From: Chryseobacterium sp. JV274
GTDB lineage: Bacteria > Bacteroidota > Bacteroidia > Flavobacteriales > Weeksellaceae
Reading direction: 5' to 3'
Assembly: GCF_903969135.1 (NCBI RefSeq)
Contig: NZ_LR824569.1
Span: 248,001 to 312,000, forward strand
Length of the DNA stretch: 64,000 bases
Shown: positions 25,601 through 34,467 of the stretch, piece after piece
Position numbering within the stretch: position 1 is the first letter of the stretch
Layout of the letters: every line of letters begins with the position of its first letter
Notes under the pieces: model-generated
Told to the model about the DNA's origin: nothing
The model's database searches: none
What the model saw: the letters and a program-made list of their open reading frames with translations, nothing else
Program-made: the position numbers and the translations under genes

Positions 25601-26524
25601 TTAATGAATGTTTGTAATCAAATCAATGATTTCTTCAAAAGATTCACATTGGTAAGTAGAGGAATCTTTAGTAATTACCCAAAAAGCATTCTGAAAGTCA
25701 AAATTAAAGGCAGATAGGTCTTTTGGAAAGTTTTTTTGAAGCAGAGAATACAGCATTTCCTTGTGAAACTGGGGTGCCGAGATGAAAGGCGGAATAAAAG
25801 TCTCATTAATTTGAAATAATGATGCATTGGTGAGCTCCTCATGCTGAAGAAGAATGTCCTCAACAATTCCAGAATACAGATGATTGTCCTTTACATACCA
25901 TATTTTATCTGCAAACTCTTTGGCTAGCCTCCAATCATGAGAAGAAAACAGGATCAATTTATTCTGTTCTTTAGCCAGTTTTCTCAAAGTTTTAAGAATA
26001 ATGATTTTGTTTTTTTCGTCCAGATGAGTAGTTGGTTCATCCAGAATGATGATCGGGGAATTTTGGGTTATCGCCCGTCCGATAAAAGCTTTCTGAAGGT
26101 TTCCGTCTGACAGATTTTTCAAAAGGGTATATCGGTATTGATTTAAATCCAGTTCTTCAATGATGTGGGCCACTTCTTCACGGTCTTCTTTTTTTAACTC
26201 AAAATAAAAAGGGTAGTAGATGTATTTCCCCAAAGAAATAAGATCCTCAACCGTATAATGCTGCGGAATAACAGACTTTGAAAAAACAATAGCAATATTC
26301 TCCGCAATTTCTTTTACAGAAAGACTTTTTACATTTTTCCCGTTCATAGAAATTTCCCCATTCAGTAAAGGCAGCTGATGCAGAATAGATTTGATCAGCG
26401 TTGTTTTCCCAACCCCATTATTACCAATCAGCAGGCATACATCACCAAGCTTCAAGTCCGCATTGGCATTGGAAATTAAAGTTGTATTGTAGCCGATATT
26501 TGCCTGTTTGATCTGTAGGTGCAT
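25601..26524 (-). CDS. FecE/FepC-type ABC transporter ATP-binding protein
   Basis: The 307-residue ATPase has Walker A GNNGVGKTT (34-42), Walker B IIILDEPTTHLD and the H-loop SSHDW. Its signature motif reads LSDGNLQK rather than the usual LSGGQ. The first 220 residues match iron-siderophore/cobalamin import ATPases; about 85 residues follow with no clear domain. With the FecCD permease encoded 727 bp upstream it would power uptake of an iron chelate, haem or corrinoid across the inner membrane. The permease and ATPase genes are separated by a GxxExxY gene and a repeat, so co-expression may be disturbed. Confidence 0.88.
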   Translation of the reverse strand: MHLQIKQANIGYNTTLISNANADLKLGDVCLLIGNNGVGKTTLIKSILHQLPLLNGEISMNGKNVKSLSVKEIAENIAIVFSKSVIPQHYTVEDLISLGKYIYYPFYFELKKEDREEVAHIIEELDLNQYRYTLLKNLSDGNLQKAFIGRAITQNSPIIILDEPTTHLDEKNKIIILKTLRKLAKEQNKLILFSSHDWRLAKEFADKIWYVKDNHLYSGIVEDILLQHEELTNASLFQINETFIPPFISAPQFHKEMLYSLLQKNFPKDLSAFNFDFQNAFWVITKDSSTYQCESFEEIIDLITNIH

Positions 26525-26622
26525 ACTTGATTTGATTATACGCAGAAGCGCAGAATGTTTTACAAAAATAAGGTTTTAAGGCGCAAGGAATCTGACTTTG
26601 TCAAAATTTTTATATTTTTTCT

Positions 26623-27000
26623 TTACAGGTTATTTACAATCCTTGTTACACCATTTTTGAAAACATCAGATTGAAAATTGAGTAATAACCCCAATTTACA
26701 ATTTGCCATTTTTAAATAAGTTAAAAGCTGTGCTTTATGAGTAGGTGATATATATTCAACTGTTTTTACTTCCAGAATTACTTTGCTTTCAACCATCAGA
26801 TCAAGTTTAAAGGCATTGTCTATTTTCAAATCTTCATAAATGATGGGAAGAAACTTTTGTTTTTCTACTAAAAATCCAGCTTTTGTTAATTCATAGTACA
26901 TACATTCTTCATATGCATGTTCAAATAAACCTGCTCCAAGTTTTCTATGAATTTTTAATCCTGTTTCAAAAACAATTTTTGATAGTTCATTTTCTGTCAT
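26623..27000 (-). CDS. GxxExxY protein (PD-(D/E)XK superfamily)
   Basis: The 125-residue protein carries the naming motif at residues 24-30 (GLFEHAY). Downstream, KLDLMVESKVILEVKTV shows Asp, then Glu-Val-Lys, the PD-(D/E)XK nuclease pattern. FLEHAYE-type starts and the C-terminal LLTYLKMANCKLGLLLNF are typical. The family is widespread in Bacteroidetes, often as single inserted genes; a catalytic role has not been established to my knowledge. It lies between the permease and ATPase genes of a metal-import system, with GGCGCAA direct repeats on both sides, which suggests later insertion. Confidence 0.9.
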   Translation of the reverse strand: MTENELSKIVFETGLKIHRKLGAGLFEHAYEECMYYELTKAGFLVEKQKFLPIIYEDLKIDNAFKLDLMVESKVILEVKTVEYISPTHKAQLLTYLKMANCKLGLLLNFQSDVFKNGVTRIVNNL

Positions 27001-27085
27001 TTGTTGTGTCTTATTGAACTTAAATATATGAATTGTTAGGTAAAAGTACGGGAATGTAGGTGCAATAATTTATTTAGGTATGCTA

Positions 27086-27242
27086 TTGGGTAAACGCAAA
27101 GGCGCAAAGATTTTATCTACGATAAAATTGAATACTGAATATTTAAAGCCATAGAATCATATACTTGACGCTTGCTGAAAATCTTTGATTTTCTTGCACC
27201 TTAAAATAAGCGTTAGTATAAAAAATCCTTGCGTTTATCCAA
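27086..27242. repeat. MITE-like repeat bounded by imperfect inverted repeats
   Basis: TTGGGTAAACGCAAAGG (27086-27102) and CCTTGCGTTTATCCAA (27227-27242) are near-perfect inverted copies bounding 157 bp without a gene. Internal hairpins include TTTTATC-TAC-GATAAAA and GAAAATC-TTT-GATTTTC. A related sequence, CTTTGCGTTTA, occurs at 53632-53642. Confidence 0.55.
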
Positions 27243-27250
27243 CATAAAAA

Positions 27251-28222
27251 CTACACCTTATTCTGTTTCAAAAGCATCATCAGAATCACGGGAATTCCAA
27301 ATACAGAGCTTATTACATTCAGAGGAATCTGAGTTTTTTCTGCAATAACCGAGAAAAGCAGCATGATCAGCATTCCCAGAAACATATTAAGAATCCATTG
27401 CTGCCATAATTTGGATGGATTATAGACAAGTCTGCAGAAGTGAGGGACAATAATTCCTATAAAGAGAATAGGTCCTAGAAATGCAGTAACAGAAGCTGAA
27501 AGGAGAGAGGAGGCAACTATTATTAAAAGTTTCAGCTGTTTCAGATTTACTCCTAAACTTTGTGCATAGGAATTCCCAAGAGAATTTCCAATAAGTGGTT
27601 TTATAGCTCTAAAACAGATCAATACTCCAATTAAAACCAAAACAAGCAACACATAAATCTGGTTTCTGGTCACCATATTATTGGCTCCGAAAGACCATAA
27701 TATATAGTTTTTCAAGCTTTGATTCTCTGCATAAAACTGAAGCAGTGATACAATTGCCCCGGCAAAAGCAGATACAAGAAACCCAAAAATAATGAGATAA
27801 GATTTGTCCTGAAATCTATTAGACATCGACAACAATATCAGCATTAAGAGCAAGCTTCCTCCAATAGCTGATAAACTGAGAAAACTGTTCTGTAAAAACT
27901 CAGGAAGTAAAATATTGTGGGAAAAGAAAATATAAAAGGCGACAGACAGGCTGGCAACCGAAGTGATTCCCAATATATCAGGTCCTGCCAGCGGGTTTTG
28001 AAAATATTCCTGCATCAGAAAACCTGAAGTAGGAATTGAAATTCCGGCCAGCATCATTACCAAAACACGGTTGATGCGGATTTCGGCAATTTGGTTATGA
28101 GCAGAATCCAGAAAGAAATCCTGGAAGCTTAAACTTAAAAACCCTGTGTTCAGATTGATGACAGCACTCATAATAATGGCAATCATAAATAGCAAACACA
28201 GGATTTTAAATCTTTTTGACAT
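27251..28222 (-). CDS. FecCD-family ABC transporter permease
   Basis: The 323-residue polytopic protein has about nine to ten hydrophobic helices and the FecCD hallmarks RINRVLVMMLAGISIPTSGFLMQEYFQNPLAGPDILG near the N-terminus and GPILFIGIIVPHFCRL toward the C-terminus. It forms the membrane channel for import of iron-siderophore, haem or cobalamin. It follows the TlpA-like gene by 24 bp. No periplasmic binding protein gene is in the cluster, so either it is elsewhere or a neighbour takes its place. Confidence 0.9.
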   Translation of the reverse strand: MSKRFKILCLLFMIAIIMSAVINLNTGFLSLSFQDFFLDSAHNQIAEIRINRVLVMMLAGISIPTSGFLMQEYFQNPLAGPDILGITSVASLSVAFYIFFSHNILLPEFLQNSFLSLSAIGGSLLLMLILLSMSNRFQDKSYLIIFGFLVSAFAGAIVSLLQFYAENQSLKNYILWSFGANNMVTRNQIYVLLVLVLIGVLICFRAIKPLIGNSLGNSYAQSLGVNLKQLKLLIIVASSLLSASVTAFLGPILFIGIIVPHFCRLVYNPSKLWQQWILNMFLGMLIMLLFSVIAEKTQIPLNVISSVFGIPVILMMLLKQNKV

Positions 28223-28246
28223 GATTTAGAAAGAGTTCAGTCTATT

Positions 28247-28807
28247 TTATTTTAAGAAAGAATCGATTTTTGAATTTAATACATCTTCCGTCATCATTCC
28301 CAGATATTCATCGGTTTTATCTCCTTTTCTCATGAAAGTAAAAGGAATAGAGCCTCCGTCCCATTGTTTGAAATTGGAAGCGAAGAAATTCTGATCTAGT
28401 TTTTGTCCATCAAGTAAGATAACATTTTTTCCCAGCTTATTTTCTGTTGCAAAATTCTTTACAGCACCAGCCCAATCAGCTTTATCGTCAAGGTTTATGA
28501 AAGTAAATTTTACAGGTTTACCCTTCAGTTCATCCATTTTACTTTTAAAACTTGGAATTTCTCTCATGCATGGGCCGCACCAGGTTGCAAAAAAGTTGGT
28601 GACATATAAAGTATCATTGTTTTTTGCTAAATATTGACTTACATTTTCAGGAGAAAGTTCTTTGGGAACATACGTACTTTCTTCAGCACCTGTTGGTTGG
28701 GTTACAGAAAGAGAATCTGCAGCTGCAGTATTTTCAGTTTTCTGGCCTTCTTTTTTACAGCTGTACAATGCAGTAAGGAGTAACGTGGATAAAATTATCT
28801 TCTTCAT
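28247..28807 (-). CDS. TlpA-like thioredoxin-fold lipoprotein
   Basis: The 186-residue precursor has a lipobox (LTALYSC, Cys17), so it is membrane-anchored facing the periplasm. After a low-complexity linker the thioredoxin domain starts near residue 48. The active site is WCGPC with Cys77 and Cys80, and the cis-proline loop is GGSIPFTFM. Such proteins reduce disulfides in periplasmic proteins, for example in cytochrome c maturation. Position upstream of a FecCD permease suggests a shared transcript; a functional link is unproven. Its start codon is 33 bp from the divergent reductase gene. Confidence 0.9.
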   Translation of the reverse strand: MKKIILSTLLLTALYSCKKEGQKTENTAAADSLSVTQPTGAEESTYVPKELSPENVSQYLAKNNDTLYVTNFFATWCGPCMREIPSFKSKMDELKGKPVKFTFINLDDKADWAGAVKNFATENKLGKNVILLDGQKLDQNFFASNFKQWDGGSIPFTFMRKGDKTDEYLGMMTEDVLNSKIDSFLK

Positions 28808-28822
28808 AAATTATTTTTTATC

Positions 28823-28830
28823 TATTTTTG
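28823..28830 (+). promoter_or_regulatory. -7 box of the reductase gene
   Basis: TATTTTTG is an exact TAnnTTTG match 10 bases before the ATG at 28841. The -33 region would lie inside the divergent tlpA-like start, so the two promoters overlap. Confidence 0.5.
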
Positions 28831-28840
28831 AATTGAAGTT

Positions 28841-29965
28841 ATGGAACAACAAATCTATAAAGGAAAACTGATACAGTTTCATCCGTTAAAAATAGCGAAA
28901 AAGGAAGAGCTGACCAAAAATACTTTTTCTCTGGAGTTTGATATTCCTGAGAATTTAAAAGAAAATTTCAGGTTTGAAGCCGGGCAGTTCGTCAGTATAA
29001 AATTTCAGGCATATGGTAAAGAGGTTATTAATGATTACTCAATGACTTCGGCACCTTATGAGGGAAAAATATGTTTAGGAATAAAGATGAATTCCCCTGA
29101 AGGTGCTGCTTCCCAGTTATTTCAAAACTATGATGCGGATGATATTCTATGGGTGAGTGAACCTGCAGGAAGATTTACATTGGTTTCTAAGCCAAGTGAG
29201 TTCAGAACCATTGTAGCCTTTGCTGCCGGTATTGGAATTACCCCGATTTTGAGCCACTTTAAGAATATTCTTCATACAGAACCCAGAACCCGGTTATTTT
29301 TATTTTTTGGAAATAAAAGTTCAGAAGACCTGGTATACCGTGATCAATTGGATAATCTTGCCAGAACATGTGGTGACAGACTTCAGATATTTTATTTCTT
29401 CTCACAGGAGAAAACAGGAGATCAGTTTTTTTATGGCAGATTGGATGCCAAGAAATTAAATCTTATCATCAATCAGATTCTCCATTTGGATGATACCGAT
29501 GAAGAATCTACGATCTGGGATGCGGTGGACGAAGTGCTGATCTGCGGAAAAGGAGAAATGATCAAGACACTGGCCAATGCCTGTTATCATCACGGAATTC
29601 CGAAAAAGAACATCCATTTTGAACTTTTTGAGGAATTTAATGATGATATTTATCCTGTAGAAAAAGAATTTCCTCTGATTGAAGATATAGAGGTTGAATT
29701 TACCATGCTTGGAAAAAAATATACAACTCATCTTCCTGATAACAAGGACAAAATCCTGCAGCAGCTTCTGATTCAGAAGTTTCCGGTTCCTTATTCATGC
29801 AAGTCTGGAATCTGCGGAAGCTGTGAATGTTCTTTAGAAGAAGGAGAAGTGGAACTGCTGGAGAATGAGTATCTTACTGAAAGAGAAGAAGAGCAGGGGC
29901 ATATATTGGCTTGCATGTCTATTGTGAAAAGTAAAAAAATAAAGCTTAACTTTGATCTTAGTTGA
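28841..29965 (+). CDS. Flavin/2Fe-2S oxidoreductase (PaaE-like ferredoxin reductase)
   Basis: The 374-residue protein has an FAD-binding domain (RFEAGQFVSIKF and YSMTSAP), an NAD(P)-binding domain (AAGIGITPILSHF and EVLICGKGEMI) and a C-terminal plant-type 2Fe-2S ferredoxin domain. The cluster cysteines are Cys320, Cys325, Cys328 and Cys358 (SCKSGICGSCEC and ILACMS). This order is that of PaaE and related oxygenase reductases, which pass electrons from NAD(P)H to an oxygenase or desaturase. No oxygenase component is nearby, so the partner is unknown. The DUF218 gene overlaps its stop. Confidence 0.9.
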   Translation: MEQQIYKGKLIQFHPLKIAKKEELTKNTFSLEFDIPENLKENFRFEAGQFVSIKFQAYGKEVINDYSMTSAPYEGKICLGIKMNSPEGAASQLFQNYDADDILWVSEPAGRFTLVSKPSEFRTIVAFAAGIGITPILSHFKNILHTEPRTRLFLFFGNKSSEDLVYRDQLDNLARTCGDRLQIFYFFSQEKTGDQFFYGRLDAKKLNLIINQILHLDDTDEESTIWDAVDEVLICGKGEMIKTLANACYHHGIPKKNIHFELFEEFNDDIYPVEKEFPLIEDIEVEFTMLGKKYTTHLPDNKDKILQQLLIQKFPVPYSCKSGICGSCECSLEEGEVELLENEYLTEREEEQGHILACMSIVKSKKIKLNFDLS

Positions 29966-30579
29966 GAGTCATTAGGAACATATTTAACCTGGGTTTTATA
30001 TCATTGGAATTGGGAATTCTGATGATATGTTTCTGTAATGTGTGGGTTTTCGGGCTTACCAACGGGAGAACCTATACCAAAATCTCAAAAATTCCACCAA
30101 GAGAGGTAGCATTGGTCCTGGGGACATCTCCGAAAATGAGATCCGGAAAATCTAATCCCTATTTTACGAAAAGAATGGATGCTGTAGCTCTTCTTTACCA
30201 CCATGGGAAAATCAAGAAAATTATAGTGAGCGGGGAGAAGAGTACAGGGTACAATGAACCGAGAGCAATGAAAAATTATCTGGTTTATCTGGAAGGTGTT
30301 CCGGAAGATATTATTATGGAAGACCCGAAAGGTTTCAATACCTATAAAAGTATTCTCCGTTGTAAGGATGTTTATAAAAAGAAAAATGTCATCATTGTAT
30401 CTCAGGGATATCACAACCTGCGGGCTTTGTTTTTTGCAAGAAACAATGATATGAATGCTTTGGGATTTGATGCTCAGGATGTCACAAAATCTGAAAGCTT
30501 CTACAGAAACCAGACGAGGGAAATCCTCGCCCGTGTGATTGCTGTAGTCTATTTTATTTTAGGCGTTTCTCCGGATTAG
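29962..30579 (+). CDS. DUF218 / SanA-YdcF-like membrane protein
   Basis: The only sensible start is the TTG at 29962, which overlaps the preceding stop as TTGA; this keeps the N-terminal membrane helix (IFNLGFISLELGILMICFC). The DUF218 domain follows, with ALVLGTSPKMRSGKSNPYFTKRMDAV, IIVSGEKS and VIIVSQGYHNLRALF. SanA relatives affect envelope barrier function in enterobacteria; the molecular reaction is unknown. Overlap with the reductase gene suggests coupled translation. It is convergent with tamL, and the two genes overlap by four bases at their stops. Confidence 0.82.
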   Translation: MRVIRNIFNLGFISLELGILMICFCNVWVFGLTNGRTYTKISKIPPREVALVLGTSPKMRSGKSNPYFTKRMDAVALLYHHGKIKKIIVSGEKSTGYNEPRAMKNYLVYLEGVPEDIIMEDPKGFNTYKSILRCKDVYKKKNVIIVSQGYHNLRALFFARNNDMNALGFDAQDVTKSESFYRNQTREILARVIAVVYFILGVSPD

Positions 30580-33185
30580 AAAGGATATCCGAACGCGATA
30601 TTAACAGTGGGTTTAAAAGGCTGGAAATATTTGAATCTCCATCGGTCTCCATCAGGTTTATTCGGGTCATAGATCTTGTAAGCAAGGTCAATTCTGGCCG
30701 TTACATACGCGATATTCAATCTTAATCCAAATCCACTTCCGATACCTACCTGCTTCAGGAACTTATTAAATTTAAATTCATCTCCATATCCGTCATTATA
30801 GTTACGAAGACTCCATGTATTTCCTATATCTGTAAATAAAGCACCCTCATAGGTTTTATTGAACGGAATTCGGTATTCAATATTGGTGGTAAGCTTTAAA
30901 TTGTCTGTCATATAAGTACGTACTCTTTCATCCACTTGAGAATCTGCAGGACCTAATCCTCCAAATGCTACCCATGCTCTGATATCGTTGGAACCTCCAT
31001 TGAAATATGATTTGATGATTGGCATATCCTGAGAATTTCCATACGGTATTCCAACCCCGATAAACTGGCGAAGTACTAATGTCTGGTTTCCATTGAATTT
31101 GAAATATTTTCTGGCATCAATATCAAATTTTATAAACTGTGCATATGGCAGTCCGAAAATGGTTTTTTGAGGACCGGTAACAACACCTCCGTCGTTATCT
31201 TTTTTATTGAATAAGCTTAAAATGTTTCCTGCAAGCTCAACTTTCCCATTAAAATAAAATGCGTTTGGATATTCCTTTTTCCCAATTTCACTGTATACAA
31301 AGTTATAGATCATGGAAGAAATAAGAACATCCTGCGTTTGTCTGTCTTTGTTGACCAATGTTCCGGTAAATGCCGTTAAAAGATCTGTTCCCTGCTGATT
31401 CAGACTTCCACGGTAAGCATCGTTCTCGATAATTTCTTTAGAAACTTCATCTACGCTTAGTTTTCCATCTTTATAATCCTGACCAGTTTGTGCAGTTTGC
31501 GGGTTAAACATAAAATAATTCCCGAAAACTTCATCTTTTACTCTTCTGTCATTGACAAAGTAGTCGTAATAAGCATCTTTATTTTTGGTTAAACTGACCT
31601 GAGTATTGAATAAAGTAAGCTTATGGTATACCTGATCATTAACACTTGCCTGATAATTCAGTCCTGTATTAAAAATAATTCTTCCCAAACCGATGTTGTT
31701 CTGTATGGACGCCCCCAACAGAATAGATGAAGTAGGCGTATATCGTTTAGGGATAAATTTATAATAATTAAATGGAAGCAAAAGCCTTGGGAAATTCAAA
31801 GATGCCTGAGCTGATATTTCATAGGCGGCAACTCTTTTATCAATATCCTTTGTACTTCTGATAGATCCAAATGTTCCTGAAAGACTCGTGGAAAGGTTTT
31901 CTGCCCCCCTGAAAACATTACGGGTAGTAAGGTCTACAGAAGGAGAGATACCGAGATTTAAGAGCTGAGAGTAATTGATATCTGTTCCCAGTTTAAATTC
32001 ATACTTTGGAAGAGGTTTCAGTACATATAAAACATCAACAATACTGTCGTTAGGTGATGCCATTCCTCCTTGTCTCAGGGAATCTCTTGCCTTAACGATG
32101 CTGAAATTGTTCATCGCCAAAAGGTTTCTCTTCGTTACGTCAAGTTTAGTCTGGTCGAAAACTTTTTTACTGTCCGGAATAATAGCTCTCCATATGGATG
32201 AAAGTTTATATTTATCATTCATCGTATGAAATCTTATTCTCCTTAAGCTGTCTTTTTTGGTGTTTTTAGGGTAATCACCCGGTTCATCAACAATCGCAAC
32301 ATCTATATTTCCGAAAGTTGAGATTTTATATGGAGTATCCAGAGAATCTTTGTGAATTTCCAGTGTCAAAGGAACCTGTTTTCTGCTTTTGAGAGAGTCA
32401 GCTACAAAATAAACCTCATCATTGGAGGCATTGAATCTATAGAACCCAAACTCTCTCATCAGATCAGTAATTCGGGTGACTTCTCTTTCAAGAACAGTCT
32501 GATCAAGAATCTGTCCGGATCTTATAAGACTTCTGTTCAAATTATAGTTGTAGTAACCTTTGATCCCCTGATCCGGAATATTATAAAAATAATCCTTGAT
32601 TCGGGTAGGGTCATTATGCTTAATGGAATAATTAACAGCGGCTTTTTTAGCAGCGGAATCCAGGGTATGTTTAAACGTTACATCCGCATCCCAGTATCCT
32701 CTGTAAGTAAGTCTTTTTTTAATAGATTCAGCACTTTTTTCACTTCTGGTCTGATCAAGAATCACTGGCGGTGTTCCCCAGTTATGCAATAAACGATCGA
32801 ACAGCAGGCTTTTTCCAACACTGCTTTTCATATTATATTTAAGGAATAAAGAGTCTCTCAGTTTCTGATTTCTCATCTCTCCGGGATAGGTCATATATTC
32901 ATTAAGTATCGTATCGTATTTCGTGTCAGCCATATTGTACAGAAGAAGACTTAATGGCATGAAAAGAAATTGCTTTTTATTAGGCTTTTGCTGAATATAA
33001 TCTTTGAGTTCCTCATCGAAAAATTCTTTCTTATCCTCGAACCCTAATGTGTTCTTGGTAAGCAGATATTCGCCTTCAGGAACTTTTTTTGTTGTACTAC
33101 AAGCATAAAGGAGACCAACAAATGTTGCAAATGAGATAATTTTATAATATTTTTGAGGAGAATTCTTATAATGCTTACAGCTCAT
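30576..33185 (-). CDS. tamL: TamL: BamA/TamA-family outer-membrane lipoprotein
   Basis: The 869-residue precursor has a lipobox with Cys29 (GLLYACSTTKK), POTRA-like domains (LTYRGYWDADVTFKHTLDSA; TRITDLMREFGFYRF) and a C-terminal 16-strand barrel with the conserved GGSNDIRAW and the final strand ending in AFGYPF. This build, BamA-superfamily barrel plus lipid anchor, is the Bacteroidetes TamL, thought to work with a TamB-like protein in outer-membrane assembly or lipid transport. The only Met start available gives a divergent overlap of 15 bp with the TrmH-type gene. No TamB gene is in the window. Confidence 0.88.
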   Translation of the reverse strand: MSCKHYKNSPQKYYKIISFATFVGLLYACSTTKKVPEGEYLLTKNTLGFEDKKEFFDEELKDYIQQKPNKKQFLFMPLSLLLYNMADTKYDTILNEYMTYPGEMRNQKLRDSLFLKYNMKSSVGKSLLFDRLLHNWGTPPVILDQTRSEKSAESIKKRLTYRGYWDADVTFKHTLDSAAKKAAVNYSIKHNDPTRIKDYFYNIPDQGIKGYYNYNLNRSLIRSGQILDQTVLEREVTRITDLMREFGFYRFNASNDEVYFVADSLKSRKQVPLTLEIHKDSLDTPYKISTFGNIDVAIVDEPGDYPKNTKKDSLRRIRFHTMNDKYKLSSIWRAIIPDSKKVFDQTKLDVTKRNLLAMNNFSIVKARDSLRQGGMASPNDSIVDVLYVLKPLPKYEFKLGTDINYSQLLNLGISPSVDLTTRNVFRGAENLSTSLSGTFGSIRSTKDIDKRVAAYEISAQASLNFPRLLLPFNYYKFIPKRYTPTSSILLGASIQNNIGLGRIIFNTGLNYQASVNDQVYHKLTLFNTQVSLTKNKDAYYDYFVNDRRVKDEVFGNYFMFNPQTAQTGQDYKDGKLSVDEVSKEIIENDAYRGSLNQQGTDLLTAFTGTLVNKDRQTQDVLISSMIYNFVYSEIGKKEYPNAFYFNGKVELAGNILSLFNKKDNDGGVVTGPQKTIFGLPYAQFIKFDIDARKYFKFNGNQTLVLRQFIGVGIPYGNSQDMPIIKSYFNGGSNDIRAWVAFGGLGPADSQVDERVRTYMTDNLKLTTNIEYRIPFNKTYEGALFTDIGNTWSLRNYNDGYGDEFKFNKFLKQVGIGSGFGLRLNIAYVTARIDLAYKIYDPNKPDGDRWRFKYFQPFKPTVNIAFGYPF

Positions 33186-33896
33186 ACAATAAAAATTTTA
33201 CAGTCTTTAGATAAAAAGAAGTTCAGACAAAAATACAATTTGTTTTTGGTTGAAGGTAATAAAATCATTTGTGAACTTTTTAATTCTAACTTTAAAGTTA
33301 AAGAAATATTATCAACCGATCCACAAAAATTGGACCGTACTGATATTCCTGTTACTCATATCTCTGAAAATGAATTAAAAAAAATTAGTTTTCTTAAAAC
33401 ACCAAAAGATTCCGTAGCGGTATGTTATCTTGCTGAGGAAGAAAAATGGGCGGATAAGAATATACAGCTGGTTTTGGATGGAATACAGGATCCAGGAAAT
33501 TTAGGAACCATTATACGGCTGGCAGACTGGTTCGGAATAGAACAGATTATCTGCAGTGAAGATACCGTAGATGTCTACAATCCGAAAGTGATTCAGGCTA
33601 CTATGGGTTCTTTTACCAGAGTTAATGTTGTGTATACTGATCTTGTGGAATATCTTTCTGCAACAGAAAATGTAAATATCGGAACGGATATGGAAGGGGA
33701 GAACATTTATACATTTGAAAAACCTGAAAAGATCAATCTGATCTTAGGAAATGAAGGAAATGGAATGAGACCAGAAACTGAAAAACTTTTACAAAAAAGT
33801 ATCAGCATCCCGAGATTTGGAAAATCCCAGTCTACAGAAAGTCTGAATGTATCCATGGCTGCCGGGATTATTTTAGGACAGTTATTTTCAAAATAA
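33171..33896 (+). CDS. TrmH/SpoU-family RNA 2'-O-methyltransferase
   Basis: The ATG at 33171 has a good GAGGAG ribosome site at 33155-33160 and gives 241 residues; a TTG at 33153 is in frame but unneeded. The N-terminal substrate-binding domain (KKKFRQKYNLFLVEGNK) precedes the SPOUT knot domain. Motif 1 is VLDGIQDPGNLGTIIRLADWFG, motif 2 NLILGNEGNGM, and motif 3 ISIPRFGKSQSTESLNVSMAAGI. It should 2'-O-methylate a ribose in rRNA or tRNA; the exact site cannot be deduced. Its 5' end overlaps the divergent tamL gene. Confidence 0.93.
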   Translation: MLTAHTIKILQSLDKKKFRQKYNLFLVEGNKIICELFNSNFKVKEILSTDPQKLDRTDIPVTHISENELKKISFLKTPKDSVAVCYLAEEEKWADKNIQLVLDGIQDPGNLGTIIRLADWFGIEQIICSEDTVDVYNPKVIQATMGSFTRVNVVYTDLVEYLSATENVNIGTDMEGENIYTFEKPEKINLILGNEGNGMRPETEKLLQKSISIPRFGKSQSTESLNVSMAAGIILGQLFSK

Positions 33897-33963
33897 AACT
33901 TAGAAATTAGGGCTTAGGGAGTGAAAATATAACATTATTTTCTAAATCCTAAGCCCTAATTCC

Positions 33964-34464
33964 TTATATCAATTGTTCCATGCTGGAAACACTTTTATTT
34001 TTCTGATATACTTCCATCTTTTTTCTGACATACTTCAACGCTATAGGAGCGAGGTAGATTAATGCCGCACCAATCAGTTTTTTCTTCCAGTTGGAGCTTT
34101 TCATATTCTTTTTGGCGTAGTTTCCTACGATAGCGGTAACCCCTAGTTTAACAAGGCTGTCCGTAATATTCCCTCCTTTGAAAGCGGAGCTTGCAATTCC
34201 TACAGCTGTATTTTTGTTAATCAGTAGATCTTTTACTTCTGAGGTAAGCTGTTTGGCAATGACGTCCTTTCTCAGAACCACTTTTTCATCACCGTCTTCA
34301 TCTATCTTTTCCTGAAGATATTGGTCGCTTAATCCATTGGTAAATGCACTTAGGCTTTCCTTTGTGTTTTTGAAGGTAAGAAGATTCTCCAGATCATTTA
34401 TTTCACCTTGAAGCAGTTTTTTCTTTCTTCTTAATTCTTCTATGCTCTCGTATTTTCTGCCCAT
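33964..34464 (-). CDS. Conserved protein of unknown function, coiled coil plus membrane-proximal segment
   Basis: The 166-residue protein starts with a charged coiled-coil (ESIEELRRKKKLLQGEINDLENLL), has a middle basic part, and ends with a hydrophobic stretch LIGAALIYLAPIALKYV followed by KKKMEVYQKNK. No named domain is recognised. The gene begins three bases after the holin-like gene ends, so they are co-translated. With the YtxH gene upstream it forms the three-gene small membrane protein cluster found in several Flavobacteria, probably connected with envelope stress. Confidence 0.72.
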   Translation of the reverse strand: MGRKYESIEELRRKKKLLQGEINDLENLLTFKNTKESLSAFTNGLSDQYLQEKIDEDGDEKVVLRKDVIAKQLTSEVKDLLINKNTAVGIASSAFKGGNITDSLVKLGVTAIVGNYAKKNMKSSNWKKKLIGAALIYLAPIALKYVRKKMEVYQKNKSVSSMEQLI

Positions 34465-34467
34465 AGT

